A stretch of DNA of 64,000 bases from an uncultured Clostridia bacterium. Its GTDB lineage: Bacteria > Bacillota > Clostridia > Oscillospirales > Acutalibacteraceae. Of the stretch, positions 1-9,909 are shown in pieces. The translations under genes were made by a program, and so were the position numbers. The stretch covers positions 62,001 through 126,000 of the forward strand of contig CAMCPL010000001.1 of the NCBI GenBank assembly GCA_945876745.1, given 5' to 3'. The notes beneath the pieces are model-generated. The model made no database searches and was not told the origin of the DNA. It was given only the letters and a program-made list of their open reading frames with translations. Within the stretch, counting starts at the first letter, position 1, and each line of letters starts with the position of its first letter.

Positions 1-655
1 CGTCAACCTCGCTGTATGAATAAATCTTGATTTTCTCGTTCTGCGCCGCCTCAACCATTTTCGGAGTGAGAATACACGCCGCACAGTCAAGAGTTGGGAA
101 CGTCTTGTCTATCTGCGCCATTTTTCCGCCGATAGTCGCCGACTTTTCAACAATATCAACCTCGAAGCCTGCCTCGGCAATGTCAAGCGCAGTTTGAATA
201 CCTGCGATACCTCCGCCGATAACGAGCGCTCTTTTTGTTACAGGGCTTTCGCCTGCGGTAAGCGGAGTGTTAAGCTGTACCTTTGCAATAGCGGCTCTGC
301 CGAGTATTACTGCCTTTTCAGTTGCAGTCTGCATATCCTTATGTATCCACGAGCATTGCTCACGAATGTTTGCAATCTCAACCATATACGGATTAAGTCC
401 GACGGACTGCGCCGCTTTTCTGAATGTATTTTCGTGCATTCTCGGAGAGCAGGAACAGATAACAACGCCTGTGAGATTGTAATCCCTGATAGCGTCCTTG
501 ACCATATTCTGTCCTGCCTCGGAGCACATATACTGATAATCAACGGAGTAAACTACTCCCGGCTCGTTTTTCAAGGCTTCGGCTACCCTGTGAACATCCA
601 CCGTTCCTGCGATATTACTGCCGCACCAACATACAAATACGCCTATTCTGTGCAT
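1..655 (-). CDS. hdrA: CoB--CoM heterodisulfide reductase subunit A-like protein (HdrA), 3' end truncated by window edge
   Basis: Manual reverse-strand translation from ATG at 655: MHRIGVFVCWCGSNIAGTVDVHRVAEALKNEPGV...GGGIAGIQTALDIAEAGFEVDIVEKSATIGGKMAQIDKTFPTLDCAACILTPKMVE; open to the edge; HdrA N-terminal and FAD-binding motifs. Not in the ORF track because it runs off the window. Confidence 0.93.
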   Translation of the reverse strand, partial: MHRIGVFVCWCGSNIAGTVDVHRVAEALKNEPGVVYSVDYQYMCSEAGQNMVKDAIRDYNLTGVVICSCSPRMHENTFRKAAQSVGLNPYMVEIANIREQCSWIHKDMQTATEKAVILGRAAIAKVQLNTPLTAGESPVTKRALVIGGGIAGIQTALDIAEAGFEVDIVEKSATIGGKMAQIDKTFPTLDCAACILTPKMVEAAQNEKIKIYSYSEVD

Positions 656-671
656 TTTCGTTCACTCCTCC

Positions 672-1058
672 TTACTTCCAATATTTTCTCATAGCCGACA
701 CGATTGCCTGCTGGGGCAAATCGTCGTCAAGCATTTCGGGAATATCCTGCGCCGTCATATAGCTTTCGCCCTGCTGACGGATTTTTGCAAGCCTTACACA
801 TTCAATGAGCTTTGCCGGCTCAACGCCTCGCGGACATCTTTCAAGACAAGCCATACACGAAAGACAGGTATAAAGCGACTTGCTTTCAAGCAGCTTTTCG
901 ATTTTGCCCTTGTTTACCATCGACACAAACTGATGTGGATGATATTCCATATTGTCGAAATTCGGGCAGGTTGCCGAGCATTTTCCGCAACCCATACATT
1001 TAAGCGGATTATTATTATAGGAGCGAAGCACCTGCTCTTTAAGATTTTTATTTTCCAT
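672..1058 (-). CDS. hdrC: Heterodisulfide reductase subunit C-like 4Fe-4S protein
   Basis: 128 aa with two CxxCxxCxxxCP motifs (CMGCGKCSATCP, CLSCMACLERCP); sits between hdrB and hdrA. Confidence 0.92.
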   Translation of the reverse strand: MENKNLKEQVLRSYNNNPLKCMGCGKCSATCPNFDNMEYHPHQFVSMVNKGKIEKLLESKSLYTCLSCMACLERCPRGVEPAKLIECVRLAKIRQQGESYMTAQDIPEMLDDDLPQQAIVSAMRKYWK

Positions 1059-1069
1059 TTGCGCTCCTC

Positions 1070-1855
1070 CTATTCCTCAATAAGTCCGAGTGCCTCGGCA
1101 AGCACCTCGGTAAAATATTTAACCGGAATGTCGAATTTTGTGCCATTCTTTTTAAGGTTGTAAAGGCAAAGCGGACAAGCCGTAATAATCATTTCAACGC
1201 CGTTTTTAGCCGCATTTTCCAAAACAGCGTTTGCTCTGTCAATTGCAATTTGCTTATTGCCGAGTGTTGTATAGCCGCCACAGCACTCGTTGCGAAGCGC
1301 ATATTTTACAGGCGTTGCACCGAGTGAAGAAATCAAATCCTCCATAATTGTCGGATTTTCGGCGTTATCCATTTGCATAACACTGCTCGGACGGAGCAAA
1401 AGGCAGCCGTAGTATGCGCCGATTTTTTTGCCTTTAAGCGGATTAGTCACTCTCTTTTTCACTTCGTCAAAGCCGATTTCGTCACGAAGCACCTCAAGAT
1501 AATGCAAAACTCTCGTTTCGCCCGTGTACGCTTCGTCAAGTCCCATATAGCGTGCAACCTTTTCGGCAATTTCGCTGTCGGTCATATCGTTGTTGACCTG
1601 CTTTATAACATTATGGCACGCACTGCACATAGTAACAAGCGGTCTGTTGTGCATTTTTGCGTCATTAAGCGCACGAACGCTTGCGAGCTTTGTTGCAATC
1701 TCGTCCCTTGCCATCGGATAAACGCCGCCGCAGCATTGCCACTCGTCAATTTCCTCAAGCTCAATGCCGAGTGCCCTTGCGCTAATGCGTGCATATTCAT
1801 CCAAATCCTTTGCCTTATTCTTCAAAGTACAACCCGGATAGTAGCTGTAAGTCAT
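1070..1855 (-). CDS. hdrB: Heterodisulfide reductase subunit B-like protein, two CCG domains
   Basis: MTYSYYPGCTLKNKAKDL... with two CCG domains (CCGG...CSAC and CCGG...CPLC). Start moved from 1930 to the internal ATG at 1855. Confidence 0.92.
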   Translation of the reverse strand: MTYSYYPGCTLKNKAKDLDEYARISARALGIELEEIDEWQCCGGVYPMARDEIATKLASVRALNDAKMHNRPLVTMCSACHNVIKQVNNDMTDSEIAEKVARYMGLDEAYTGETRVLHYLEVLRDEIGFDEVKKRVTNPLKGKKIGAYYGCLLLRPSSVMQMDNAENPTIMEDLISSLGATPVKYALRNECCGGYTTLGNKQIAIDRANAVLENAAKNGVEMIITACPLCLYNLKKNGTKFDIPVKYFTEVLAEALGLIEE

Positions 1856-1895
1856 ACCTATTCTCCTTTTTATCGAGTGTTCGTTTTGAAATAAA

Positions 1896-3272
1896 TCACA
1901 CCATCTGCTCCGGATGGAATACCTCGTCAAATCTCTCCTCAGTTAAGAATCCGAGCTCAACACAAGCCTGCTTTAGCGAGATGTTTTCCGCAAATGCCTT
2001 TTTCGCAGTCTTTGCCGCATTTTCATAGCCGATATACGGATTAAGCGCGGTAACGAGCATAAGTGAATTATGAAGATTGTTGTGCATTTTTTCGGCGTTT
2101 GCCTTAATGCCAACTACACAGTTGTCGTTGAACGAAATCATACAGTCCTTGAGAAGTCTTACAGACTGTGTAAAGTTATAAATGATAACGGGCATAAATA
2201 CGTTGAGCTCAAAATTGCCCTGTGAAGCGGCGATACCGATAGCGGCGTCGTTACCCATAACCTGACACGCAACCATTGTAACAGCCTCGCATTGCGTTGG
2301 GTTAACCTTACCCGGCATAATTGACGAGCCCGGCTCATTTTCGGGGATTGTAATTTCACCAAGACCGAGTCTCGGACCGGAAGCAAGCCAACGGATATCG
2401 TTTGCCATTTTCCAAAGGTCAGCCGCAAGCGCCTTTAATGCACCGTGAGCAAATACAATTTCGTCCTTTGACGTAAGAGCGTGGAACTTGTTCGGAGCGG
2501 TTACGAACTTCTTGCCGGTAATCTCGCTTACCGCCTCGGCAACGAGAACGTCGAAGCCTTCGGGAGCGTTAAGTCCAGTACCTACTGCAGTACCGCCGAG
2601 CGCCAATTCCTTAAGCTCGGGAAGTGAGATTTCAAGCAGTCTTCTGTCCTTTTCAAGCGAAGCTCTCCAACCGCTGATTTCCTGCGAAAATGTAATAGGC
2701 GTTGCGTCCTGCAAGTGAGTTCTGCCCGACTTTACAATGCCCTCGTTCTCTTTTTCGAGATTTTTAAGAGTGCCGATTAATTTGTCGAGTGCCGGGAAAA
2801 CCTTATCCTCAATACCGATAACTGCCGCAATGCTCATAGCGGTAGGGAAGGTGTCGTTTGACGACTGGGACATATTGATATCGTCGTTCGGGTGAAGTAA
2901 CTTCTTACCCGCAATCTCATTACCTCTGTTTGCGATAACCTCGTTTGCGTTCATATTCGACTGCGTACCCGAGCCGGTCTGCCATACAACAAGCGGAAAA
3001 TGATCGTTGTGCTTGCCTGCGATAATTTCGTCACAGGTCTGTGAAATAGCCGCAAGCTTTTCTTCGGTCATCTTTTCGGGCTTTAACTTATTGTTTGCAA
3101 TAGCCGCCGCCTTTTTAAGAATACCAAAAGCGTATGTGATAGCTCTCGGCATAAGCTCTACACCCGAACCGATTTTGAAGTTTTCAAAGCTTCTCTCGGT
3201 CTGCGCCGCCCAGTATTTGTCGGCAGGTACCTTAACCTCACCCATAGAGTCATGTTCAATACGATACTTCAT
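1896..3272 (-). CDS. fumC: Class II fumarate hydratase
   Basis: MKYRIEHDSMGEVKVPADKYWAAQTERS..., GSSIMPGKVNPTQCE signature; start moved to the ATG at 3272 behind an AGGAGG-like SD. Confidence 0.97.
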   Translation of the reverse strand: MKYRIEHDSMGEVKVPADKYWAAQTERSFENFKIGSGVELMPRAITYAFGILKKAAAIANNKLKPEKMTEEKLAAISQTCDEIIAGKHNDHFPLVVWQTGSGTQSNMNANEVIANRGNEIAGKKLLHPNDDINMSQSSNDTFPTAMSIAAVIGIEDKVFPALDKLIGTLKNLEKENEGIVKSGRTHLQDATPITFSQEISGWRASLEKDRRLLEISLPELKELALGGTAVGTGLNAPEGFDVLVAEAVSEITGKKFVTAPNKFHALTSKDEIVFAHGALKALAADLWKMANDIRWLASGPRLGLGEITIPENEPGSSIMPGKVNPTQCEAVTMVACQVMGNDAAIGIAASQGNFELNVFMPVIIYNFTQSVRLLKDCMISFNDNCVVGIKANAEKMHNNLHNSLMLVTALNPYIGYENAAKTAKKAFAENISLKQACVELGFLTEERFDEVFHPEQMV

Positions 3273-3505
3273 AATTTTTCCTCCTAAACAATTACGCAAT
3301 TTGTGATATTTTGATTTAACCTTTAACATTATATATGTTTGTCAAAATTTTATCAATAGATTTTGTGATATTTTTGACAATAAAAAACAATTTCGTGATT
3401 TTGACTAAAATAGGCATTTTCAGCCTCGTTTTTTGTTAATTATGATTTATGGATTGACAAATTTTTTCACAATATTGCGAAGAATTTTCGCATAAATATC
3501 AAAAA

Positions 3506-3585
3506 ACGGAACGTCGAGGACACCGTTCCCTACGAATCTGTTTCAACAACACAATCGTAGGGGTCGGCGTCCTCGACGACCCGTA
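3506..3585. repeat. GTCGAGGAC-family intergenic repeat, without nested element
   Basis: aacggaacgtcgaggacaccgttccctacgaatctgtttcaacaacacaatcgtaggggtcggcgtcctcgacgacccgt; matches the 55.8-kb copy without the 67-bp insert. Confidence 0.8.
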
Positions 3586-3637
3586 AGCTATAATCAAGCA
3601 ATGTTATTTATTTTTCGTTTTAAGTAAAGTCGATTCT

Positions 3638-4522
3638 TTACTCGGCTGCTTCGGCGAGCGCCTGTTTTTCTGCTCTGCGCTGTGCACGCTTTTTGCGCGC
3701 CTTATACGACATCAGCTTGTCCAAATGCTCCTGCGGAGTGGCGTACGAGCCGACGGTTACGGTATGTCTGCCGTAAATACCGTGGAAATCCGAGCCGCCT
3801 GTGAGCAAAAGCTTTACCTTTTTACATTTTTCAATAAGTTGTTGAGTGAGCTCCTCACTGTTGTAAGGGCTCCAAACCTCAACGCCGTCAAGTCCGAGCT
3901 CGATATATTCGTCAAGCTCCTCCTCATTCTTATATTTACCGGGGTGCGTCAAAACAGCAATGCCGCCTGCGGAGTGAATTTCGTCAATTACCTCCTTAAC
4001 GCTCGGATATTTCGTCGGAGCGAGAACATTATTTTCGCTTCCTGTGTCGAACAATGTGTAGAAAAGGTCGCCGAAAATCTTATCGGTATAGCCGGCGTTC
4101 ATAAGCGCGTGCATAATATGCTGCTTGAACAAATTTGTCGAGCCGTTAGCCTGACTGATGATATAGTCGGAGGAAACGGGAAATCTCGCCGCAACCTTGA
4201 GCATCATAATCTGTCCTGCTCTTTTACGTGCAACAGAAGTACGCTTGCAAATACGCTCCAATCTGTCGGGTGCGTCCGCAAGATATGACGCAATATGAAC
4301 CTTTTTGCCGGCAATCTCGTCAAATGCCGAAATTTCAACGCCCGGTATAACGGTAACGCCGTACCTCTTGCCGATAACCTGTCCTCTAACCGTTCCTGCA
4401 AGACAATCGTGGTCTGTTATAGCGATTGTATCTATTCCGCTTTTTTGTGCAATAACTATTAAATCTTCAATACCAACCGAGCCGTCGCTCAGCTTTGTGT
4501 GGCAATGCAAATCAGCCGCCAT
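3638..4522 (-). CDS. PHP-domain phosphoesterase
   Basis: MAADLHCHTKLSDGS, ITDHDCLAGT, TGGSDFHG motifs. Confidence 0.9.
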   Translation of the reverse strand: MAADLHCHTKLSDGSVGIEDLIVIAQKSGIDTIAITDHDCLAGTVRGQVIGKRYGVTVIPGVEISAFDEIAGKKVHIASYLADAPDRLERICKRTSVARKRAGQIMMLKVAARFPVSSDYIISQANGSTNLFKQHIMHALMNAGYTDKIFGDLFYTLFDTGSENNVLAPTKYPSVKEVIDEIHSAGGIAVLTHPGKYKNEEELDEYIELGLDGVEVWSPYNSEELTQQLIEKCKKVKLLLTGGSDFHGIYGRHTVTVGSYATPQEHLDKLMSYKARKKRAQRRAEKQALAEAAE

Positions 4523-4683
4523 TTTCCCTCTCCTTCCTTTGAGTGATAGTCCGAAAACGCAAAAACAAAGCGCATTTTTGCCGCTTCATTCTTTTATATT
4601 CGGTTTTCCGCAATTTTTAGATACTATTAACTCACAATACTATGTATATTCTATCATACAAGACAAAAAATTTCAATATTTTT

Positions 4684-5238
4684 CTACTTATTTGCCAAAA
4701 ATTTTTCCAATTCTTTGTTTAATGTGCCGATGGGCAAACCGACGATATTGTAAAAATCGCCGTCAATTTTTTCAACCAACAGCGCGCCCTTGCCCTGAAT
4801 ACCGTAAGCACCTGCCTTGTCGGTGTATTCCTTTGTCGCAATATAGTCGTCAATATCCCTGTCGCTCAAGTCGTAGAATTTTACCCTCGTTTGCTCAAAA
4901 AAGGTCACGCTGTACTGCGAGCCTAATATCGTAACGCCTGTGTAAACGCTGTGCTTTTTGCCCGACAGGAGTTTTAGCATATTTCGTGCGTCGTCCTCGT
5001 CCTTCGGCTTGCCTAAAATTTTTGAGCCGAGCGCAACAACCGTATCTGCGCCTATAACGATATCCTCGTCGTTTCTAAACGGCTCCGCCTTAATTTGAGA
5101 AAGATACATAACCGCCTGTGAGGGCGACATTTTTTTGGGCAAGGTCTCGTCAACCTCACTTACCTTTACTTCAAAATCGTTTGTTATGTACTTCATAAGC
5201 TCCTGTCTGCGTGGGCTTTGTGATGCAAGTATCAACAT
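4684..5238 (-). CDS. maf: Maf-family nucleoside triphosphate pyrophosphatase
   Basis: LILASQSPRRQELM and GADTVVALGSKILGKPKDEDDARNML motifs. Confidence 0.95.
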   Translation of the reverse strand: MLILASQSPRRQELMKYITNDFEVKVSEVDETLPKKMSPSQAVMYLSQIKAEPFRNDEDIVIGADTVVALGSKILGKPKDEDDARNMLKLLSGKKHSVYTGVTILGSQYSVTFFEQTRVKFYDLSDRDIDDYIATKEYTDKAGAYGIQGKGALLVEKIDGDFYNIVGLPIGTLNKELEKFLANK

Positions 5239-7247
5239 TATAAAACACCTCTGTAATATAGTCCTCTTGTGTATTTTTCATCGAGCGGCGCACCGCTTTC
5301 AAAGGACGAGATTATTTTTTCGACCTGACTTTTTGATTCCGTGGTAAAGTAAAAATGCAGAAAATCAGCGTTAATTTCGTTTTGTCTGTCGCCCATATAA
5401 AGCACCGTTGAGTTGAGAATTTCAACACACGGATATTTCGAGCATAAAACAGGGAAATCAAAACCCTTTCTGTCGGTCAGCTTTCCGGTGCATTGGCTAC
5501 AGCCCAAATGATTTTTTATCGGACAGTTCCTCGTTATCATAAGCGGAAGACGACCGTAGGCAATAACGCCCTTATCATCGGCGTTTATTTTTGAAATCTG
5601 CTCAAGCGTTGCCTCAAACGAGATTATGGGAGAGTTGAACATTGCGGCACTTATGCTGTTGAAAATGTTTAGACCGAAATCGCCGAAAATCCGAAATCCC
5701 ATTTCCTGCGCCGTTTTGTACGCTCCCAAATTTGAGCAAAGCGCATTTTTAACGCCGATTCTTCTTAGGCGTTCAAGCCGTTTTTTGAGCTCGCCCTCCA
5801 TACCGAAAAGCCCTCTCGGAATTTCAACGCCTGCGCGGTTGTCGATAAAATCTTCGTCATTGCACCAAACGGGAATAAAAATTCTCTTGAACGGATGTCG
5901 GTCGGGTATGCTTTCGGGGTCAAGAAAGCGTGCCGTGTAGTATTTTTCGTCGGTATTGTTGCTCCTTTGTGCAGGCTTTTCGTCGTATTCAACACAGTAA
6001 ACGCCGGGTCTTTCACATTTCATCAGCTCCTCGACTGCCTGACGGCGCATACCGTTGAGCTCGCTTGCCGGAATAATCAATCCCTCGTCAATGCTGACAT
6101 CGCATTTGTTTACCTTGTAGGGAGTATTGCCGAATTTTGAAATTCTTATACCAACGGTTTCGGCTGTCGTCGGCTTGTTGATTGCCTTTTGCGCAATTTC
6201 GCCGTAAACCGTCACCGTTTTTGAAAGCGCAGTTGCCTTAAGACAGGGACGTTCGCCCTCCTTGCACGAAAATTCAAGGTCGATGGGAACAAGCGGATTT
6301 TCGTTGTCGTAAAGGTGGGAAAGCTCCTTGAGCACGTCACAAGCAGATACAACGTCCTCCTTTTGACGAGTGCCGAACATATCGTATCTCTTGCCGGTCA
6401 GGTAGCCGTCCGTAAAGCCTGTGCGTGAAAAAACCGATTTGAGCGTCGATTCAAAGACGTTGTCGTACTCGTCGTTAAGCGCTTTTTTGCACGCCGTAAC
6501 GGAAGCGGCGACATATTCGGGGCGCTTCATTCTGCCCTCTATTTTAAGCGATACAACGCCTGCTTTTGAAAGCTCGTTGATATGACGAATAAGGCTCAAA
6601 TCCTTAAGGGACAAATCACAGCTTTTTGAGCCGTCTGCGCTGAACGCCAGCCTGCAAGGCTGGGCGCAGAGCCCCCTGTTTCCGCTTCTTGAGCCTATCA
6701 TTGACGAAAGATAGCATTGTCCGCTTACGCACATACAAAGTGCGCCGTGAACAAACGCCTCAAGCTCAAGGCTTGTGCTTTTTCGTATTTCCTTTATTTC
6801 GTCGAGCGACATTTCTCTCGGAACAACTGCACGCGTAAAGCCGAGCTCCTCTAATTTTTTGAAGCCGTCGGGCGTGTTCACGCTGCATTGAGTGGAGGCG
6901 TGCAGAACCGCAGTCGGAAAATGATTTTTCATCATTTTCGCAAGACCTAAATCCTGAACGATAAATGCGTCAACTCCGAGTGTTAACGCCGTTTTCACCG
7001 TATCGTATGCCGCTTTCAGCTCACCGTCGGCAACGAGAATGTTCAGCGCAAGATAGACCTTGACATCTCTTGCGTGACAGTAATCGACAGCCTTTTCAAG
7101 CTCGTCAAAATCAAAATTTGCCGCGCCGCGGCGTGCATTAATTTCCTTTGTGCCGAGGTAAACTGCGTTTGCACCGCAACGAACTGCGGCAACAAGCGAC
7201 TCCATACTGCCCGCCGGCGCTAATATTTCAACCTTGTTTTCAGTCAT
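5238..7247 (-). CDS. Peptidase U32 family protein
   Basis: EILAPAGSMESLVAAVRCGANAVYLG and FVHGALCMCVSGQCYLSSMIGSRSGNRGLCAQPCRL signature. Confidence 0.94.
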   Translation of the reverse strand: MTENKVEILAPAGSMESLVAAVRCGANAVYLGTKEINARRGAANFDFDELEKAVDYCHARDVKVYLALNILVADGELKAAYDTVKTALTLGVDAFIVQDLGLAKMMKNHFPTAVLHASTQCSVNTPDGFKKLEELGFTRAVVPREMSLDEIKEIRKSTSLELEAFVHGALCMCVSGQCYLSSMIGSRSGNRGLCAQPCRLAFSADGSKSCDLSLKDLSLIRHINELSKAGVVSLKIEGRMKRPEYVAASVTACKKALNDEYDNVFESTLKSVFSRTGFTDGYLTGKRYDMFGTRQKEDVVSACDVLKELSHLYDNENPLVPIDLEFSCKEGERPCLKATALSKTVTVYGEIAQKAINKPTTAETVGIRISKFGNTPYKVNKCDVSIDEGLIIPASELNGMRRQAVEELMKCERPGVYCVEYDEKPAQRSNNTDEKYYTARFLDPESIPDRHPFKRIFIPVWCNDEDFIDNRAGVEIPRGLFGMEGELKKRLERLRRIGVKNALCSNLGAYKTAQEMGFRIFGDFGLNIFNSISAAMFNSPIISFEATLEQISKINADDKGVIAYGRLPLMITRNCPIKNHLGCSQCTGKLTDRKGFDFPVLCSKYPCVEILNSTVLYMGDRQNEINADFLHFYFTTESKSQVEKIISSFESGAPLDEKYTRGLYYRGVL

Positions 7248-7289
7248 AGTTAAAAATTAATGGGCACCAGCGGCACCCATTTTCCTTTA

Positions 7290-7649
7290 CTAATCAATAT
7301 TTGTCTGTGCTAATTTGTTACGAAGTGCGCTGATTTCACGGTTCAGTCTTTCTATCTCACGTCTTGCAACGTCAACCTCTAACTTCGCCCTTGCGGCGTC
7401 CTCGATATAGTCCTTGATTTGCGCACGAAGATTAACAGCTTCGCTGTTCGCTTTTTTGCAGGCGTCTGCTCTGTCAAGCGCTACCAAAACGGCGCATTGA
7501 GTTTGCGACAGAGTCGGCGACTCGTTTGAAATAGAATGCATTTCCTTGTTGATAAACTCGCCAAGCTCCTCTACATATTCCGGCTCGTCTTCTGTGAGAA
7601 TTGAATAGGTGTTGCCGTAAATTCTGAGTTCAACTCTGTTTTTTTCCAT
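7290..7649 (-). CDS. zapA: Cell division protein ZapA-like
   Basis: MEKNRVELRIYGNTYSILTEDEPEYVEELGEFINKEM plus C-terminal coiled coil; start moved to 7649. Confidence 0.85.
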   Translation of the reverse strand: MEKNRVELRIYGNTYSILTEDEPEYVEELGEFINKEMHSISNESPTLSQTQCAVLVALDRADACKKANSEAVNLRAQIKDYIEDAARAKLEVDVARREIERLNREISALRNKLAQTNID

Positions 7650-7787
7650 CTTTTCACCTTTTTCCTGAAATTTCGATATATACATAATTAGTATATCAAT
7701 TTCTTTGCTCAATGTCAATTAAAGTCTTGTATTATTTTGAACATTTATTTATAATAAAACAAAATACAATCTTCAGAGGATACCGTT

Positions 7788-9857
7788 ATGAGCAAAAACT
7801 ATTTTATCAATACTGAAAATACAACCTATGCCATAGGCGTTGACGACAAAGGAATTGTTCGTCATCTTTATTGGGGCAGTCGTATTGATGATGAATCGCT
7901 TGAAATTCCCGATATTTGGGACACTAATTCAAATCATTCCGATATGGATAACGCCGTGACGGAATATACTGCGTTCGGCGGTAAGATGTATAGGAACTGT
8001 GCCGTAAAATGCAGATATTTCGACAACTGCCGTGACTGTATTTTGAAATTCAAGTCGGCGGCGCAGAATGAAAACGAGCTTGTAATCACTCTTGAAGACA
8101 GCGTTTATTCGTTTTTGGTTGAGCTTCATTATGTTACATATCCCGACAGCGATATTATCACACGCTTTGCAAGGCTTAAAAACAAAAGCGACAACGATAT
8201 TTTGATTGAAAAAATGATGTCTGCCGAAATCAGCCTGCCGAGTGAATTGCCGTATGAAATAATGAACACAAACGGAAGCTGGGGCGGAGAATTTCAGCTT
8301 GAGAGCGAAACGCTCAAAGCCGGAAGCGTTGTGTTTGAAAGCCGCAAGGGAACAACGGGGCACACGAATCAGCCTACTTTTATTGCGCATCAGGGCGCAA
8401 ATGAGGACTTCGGCACGGTGTATTTTGCCGCACTCGGTTACAGCGGCAGCTTTAAGGTTGAGGCACAGCGTGATTTCAAAGGCATAACAAGGGTGACGCT
8501 CGGCGTGAACGACTTTGATTTTTCGTACACTCTCAAAGCAGGACAGGAGCTTGAAACGCCCTGCGTTTATATCGGCGTATCAAACGGCTTTGCGCAAATG
8601 AGCAACGATATGAGCCGTTTTGCGATTAATCATATTCTGCCGAGAGCTTACGCCCAAAAACCGCTTCCCGTTTTGTATAATTCATGGGAGGCTACGGCGT
8701 TTGACGTTAATACAAAAGGTCAGCTTGAACTTGCGAAAAAGGCGGCGGAGCTTGGCTGTGAGCTTTTTGTTATGGACGACGGCTGGTTCGGAAAGCGAAA
8801 TAACGACTGCGCAGGTCTTGGCGACTGGTTTGTTAATGAGGAAAAATTCCCAAACGGTCTTGACGAGCTTATTAACGGCGTTAATGCGCTCAAAATGGAC
8901 TTCGGCTTGTGGTTTGAGCCCGAAATGGTACAGCGTGACAGCGATTTGTTCAGAGCGCACCCCGACTGGGTTTATCACTATCCAACGAGGGAAAACAATG
9001 AGCTTCGCAATCAGCTCGTGCTTAACCTTACAAAGCCTGAGGTTGAGCAGTATGTTTTTGACTGTATGGACAAAATGCTTGAAAAGCATAATATCCGCTA
9101 TATCAAATGGGATATGAACCGTCCGTTTTCGGAGGTCGGCGCAGAAAACCTTGAAAATGCACAGGAGCTTTGGCTCCGTCACACAAAAGCTGTATACGCA
9201 GTTGCCGACAGGCTGAAAGAAAAATATCCGTATTTACAGCTTGAAGCGTGCGCTTCGGGCGGGGGCAGAGCGGATTTAGGTGCGCTCGGTCACTTCGATA
9301 TGGTTTGGACTTCCGACAATACCGACCCTCTTGACCGACTTGTTATTCAGCAGGGCTTTTCAATGCTTTATCCGATAAAATGTATGCGTGCGTGGGTGAC
9401 CGATTGGAACGATAACCGTCGTCCCGTGTCACTCGATTTCCGCTTTGCGTCGTCAATGCAGGGCAGTCTGTCTATTGGTGCAAATCTTAACGAATACAGC
9501 GAGCAGGATATTGAAAAGGCAAAGAAGTATATTGCGCTTTACAAGGAAATTCGACCGATTATTCAGTTTGGAAAGCTGTACCGTTTGAGAAACGAGAGTG
9601 CTCACGGCTATTGGGCGAATGAATATGTGGACGATAACGAGGCTGTTTTGTTCGTTATGACAACGGCGTACACTCTCGACAACCGTCATCATAAGGTGCT
9701 GAATTTAAGAGGGCTTGATGAAAAAGCGAAGTATTCCTACACCGTTGACGGAAGGGAATTTGTTCACTCGGGGGCGTATCTTATGAACGGCGGTCTTTCG
9801 CTTGAATTATACAATCCTTTTGACGCAAAAATTATCAGAATTAAAAAAGTTGACTAA
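7788..9857 (+). CDS. Alpha-galactosidase, GH36-like, no signal peptide
   Basis: 689 aa; LFVMDDGWFGKRNND, YIKWDMNRPFSEVG, LEACASGGGRADLG motifs. Confidence 0.93.
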   Translation: MSKNYFINTENTTYAIGVDDKGIVRHLYWGSRIDDESLEIPDIWDTNSNHSDMDNAVTEYTAFGGKMYRNCAVKCRYFDNCRDCILKFKSAAQNENELVITLEDSVYSFLVELHYVTYPDSDIITRFARLKNKSDNDILIEKMMSAEISLPSELPYEIMNTNGSWGGEFQLESETLKAGSVVFESRKGTTGHTNQPTFIAHQGANEDFGTVYFAALGYSGSFKVEAQRDFKGITRVTLGVNDFDFSYTLKAGQELETPCVYIGVSNGFAQMSNDMSRFAINHILPRAYAQKPLPVLYNSWEATAFDVNTKGQLELAKKAAELGCELFVMDDGWFGKRNNDCAGLGDWFVNEEKFPNGLDELINGVNALKMDFGLWFEPEMVQRDSDLFRAHPDWVYHYPTRENNELRNQLVLNLTKPEVEQYVFDCMDKMLEKHNIRYIKWDMNRPFSEVGAENLENAQELWLRHTKAVYAVADRLKEKYPYLQLEACASGGGRADLGALGHFDMVWTSDNTDPLDRLVIQQGFSMLYPIKCMRAWVTDWNDNRRPVSLDFRFASSMQGSLSIGANLNEYSEQDIEKAKKYIALYKEIRPIIQFGKLYRLRNESAHGYWANEYVDDNEAVLFVMTTAYTLDNRHHKVLNLRGLDEKAKYSYTVDGREFVHSGAYLMNGGLSLELYNPFDAKIIRIKKVD

Positions 9858-9909
9858 TTTTGTCAATAGTGCTAAAATATTACGGATAACAAACTATTGA
9901 GGTGAAAAT

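Noticed and set aside
194-694. 166-aa plus-strand ORF at the left edge
   Set aside because: Antisense to hdrA, which has clear family motifs through the same interval.
4305-4934. 209-aa plus-strand ORF
   Set aside because: Antisense to the PHP phosphoesterase and maf genes; no recognisable family.
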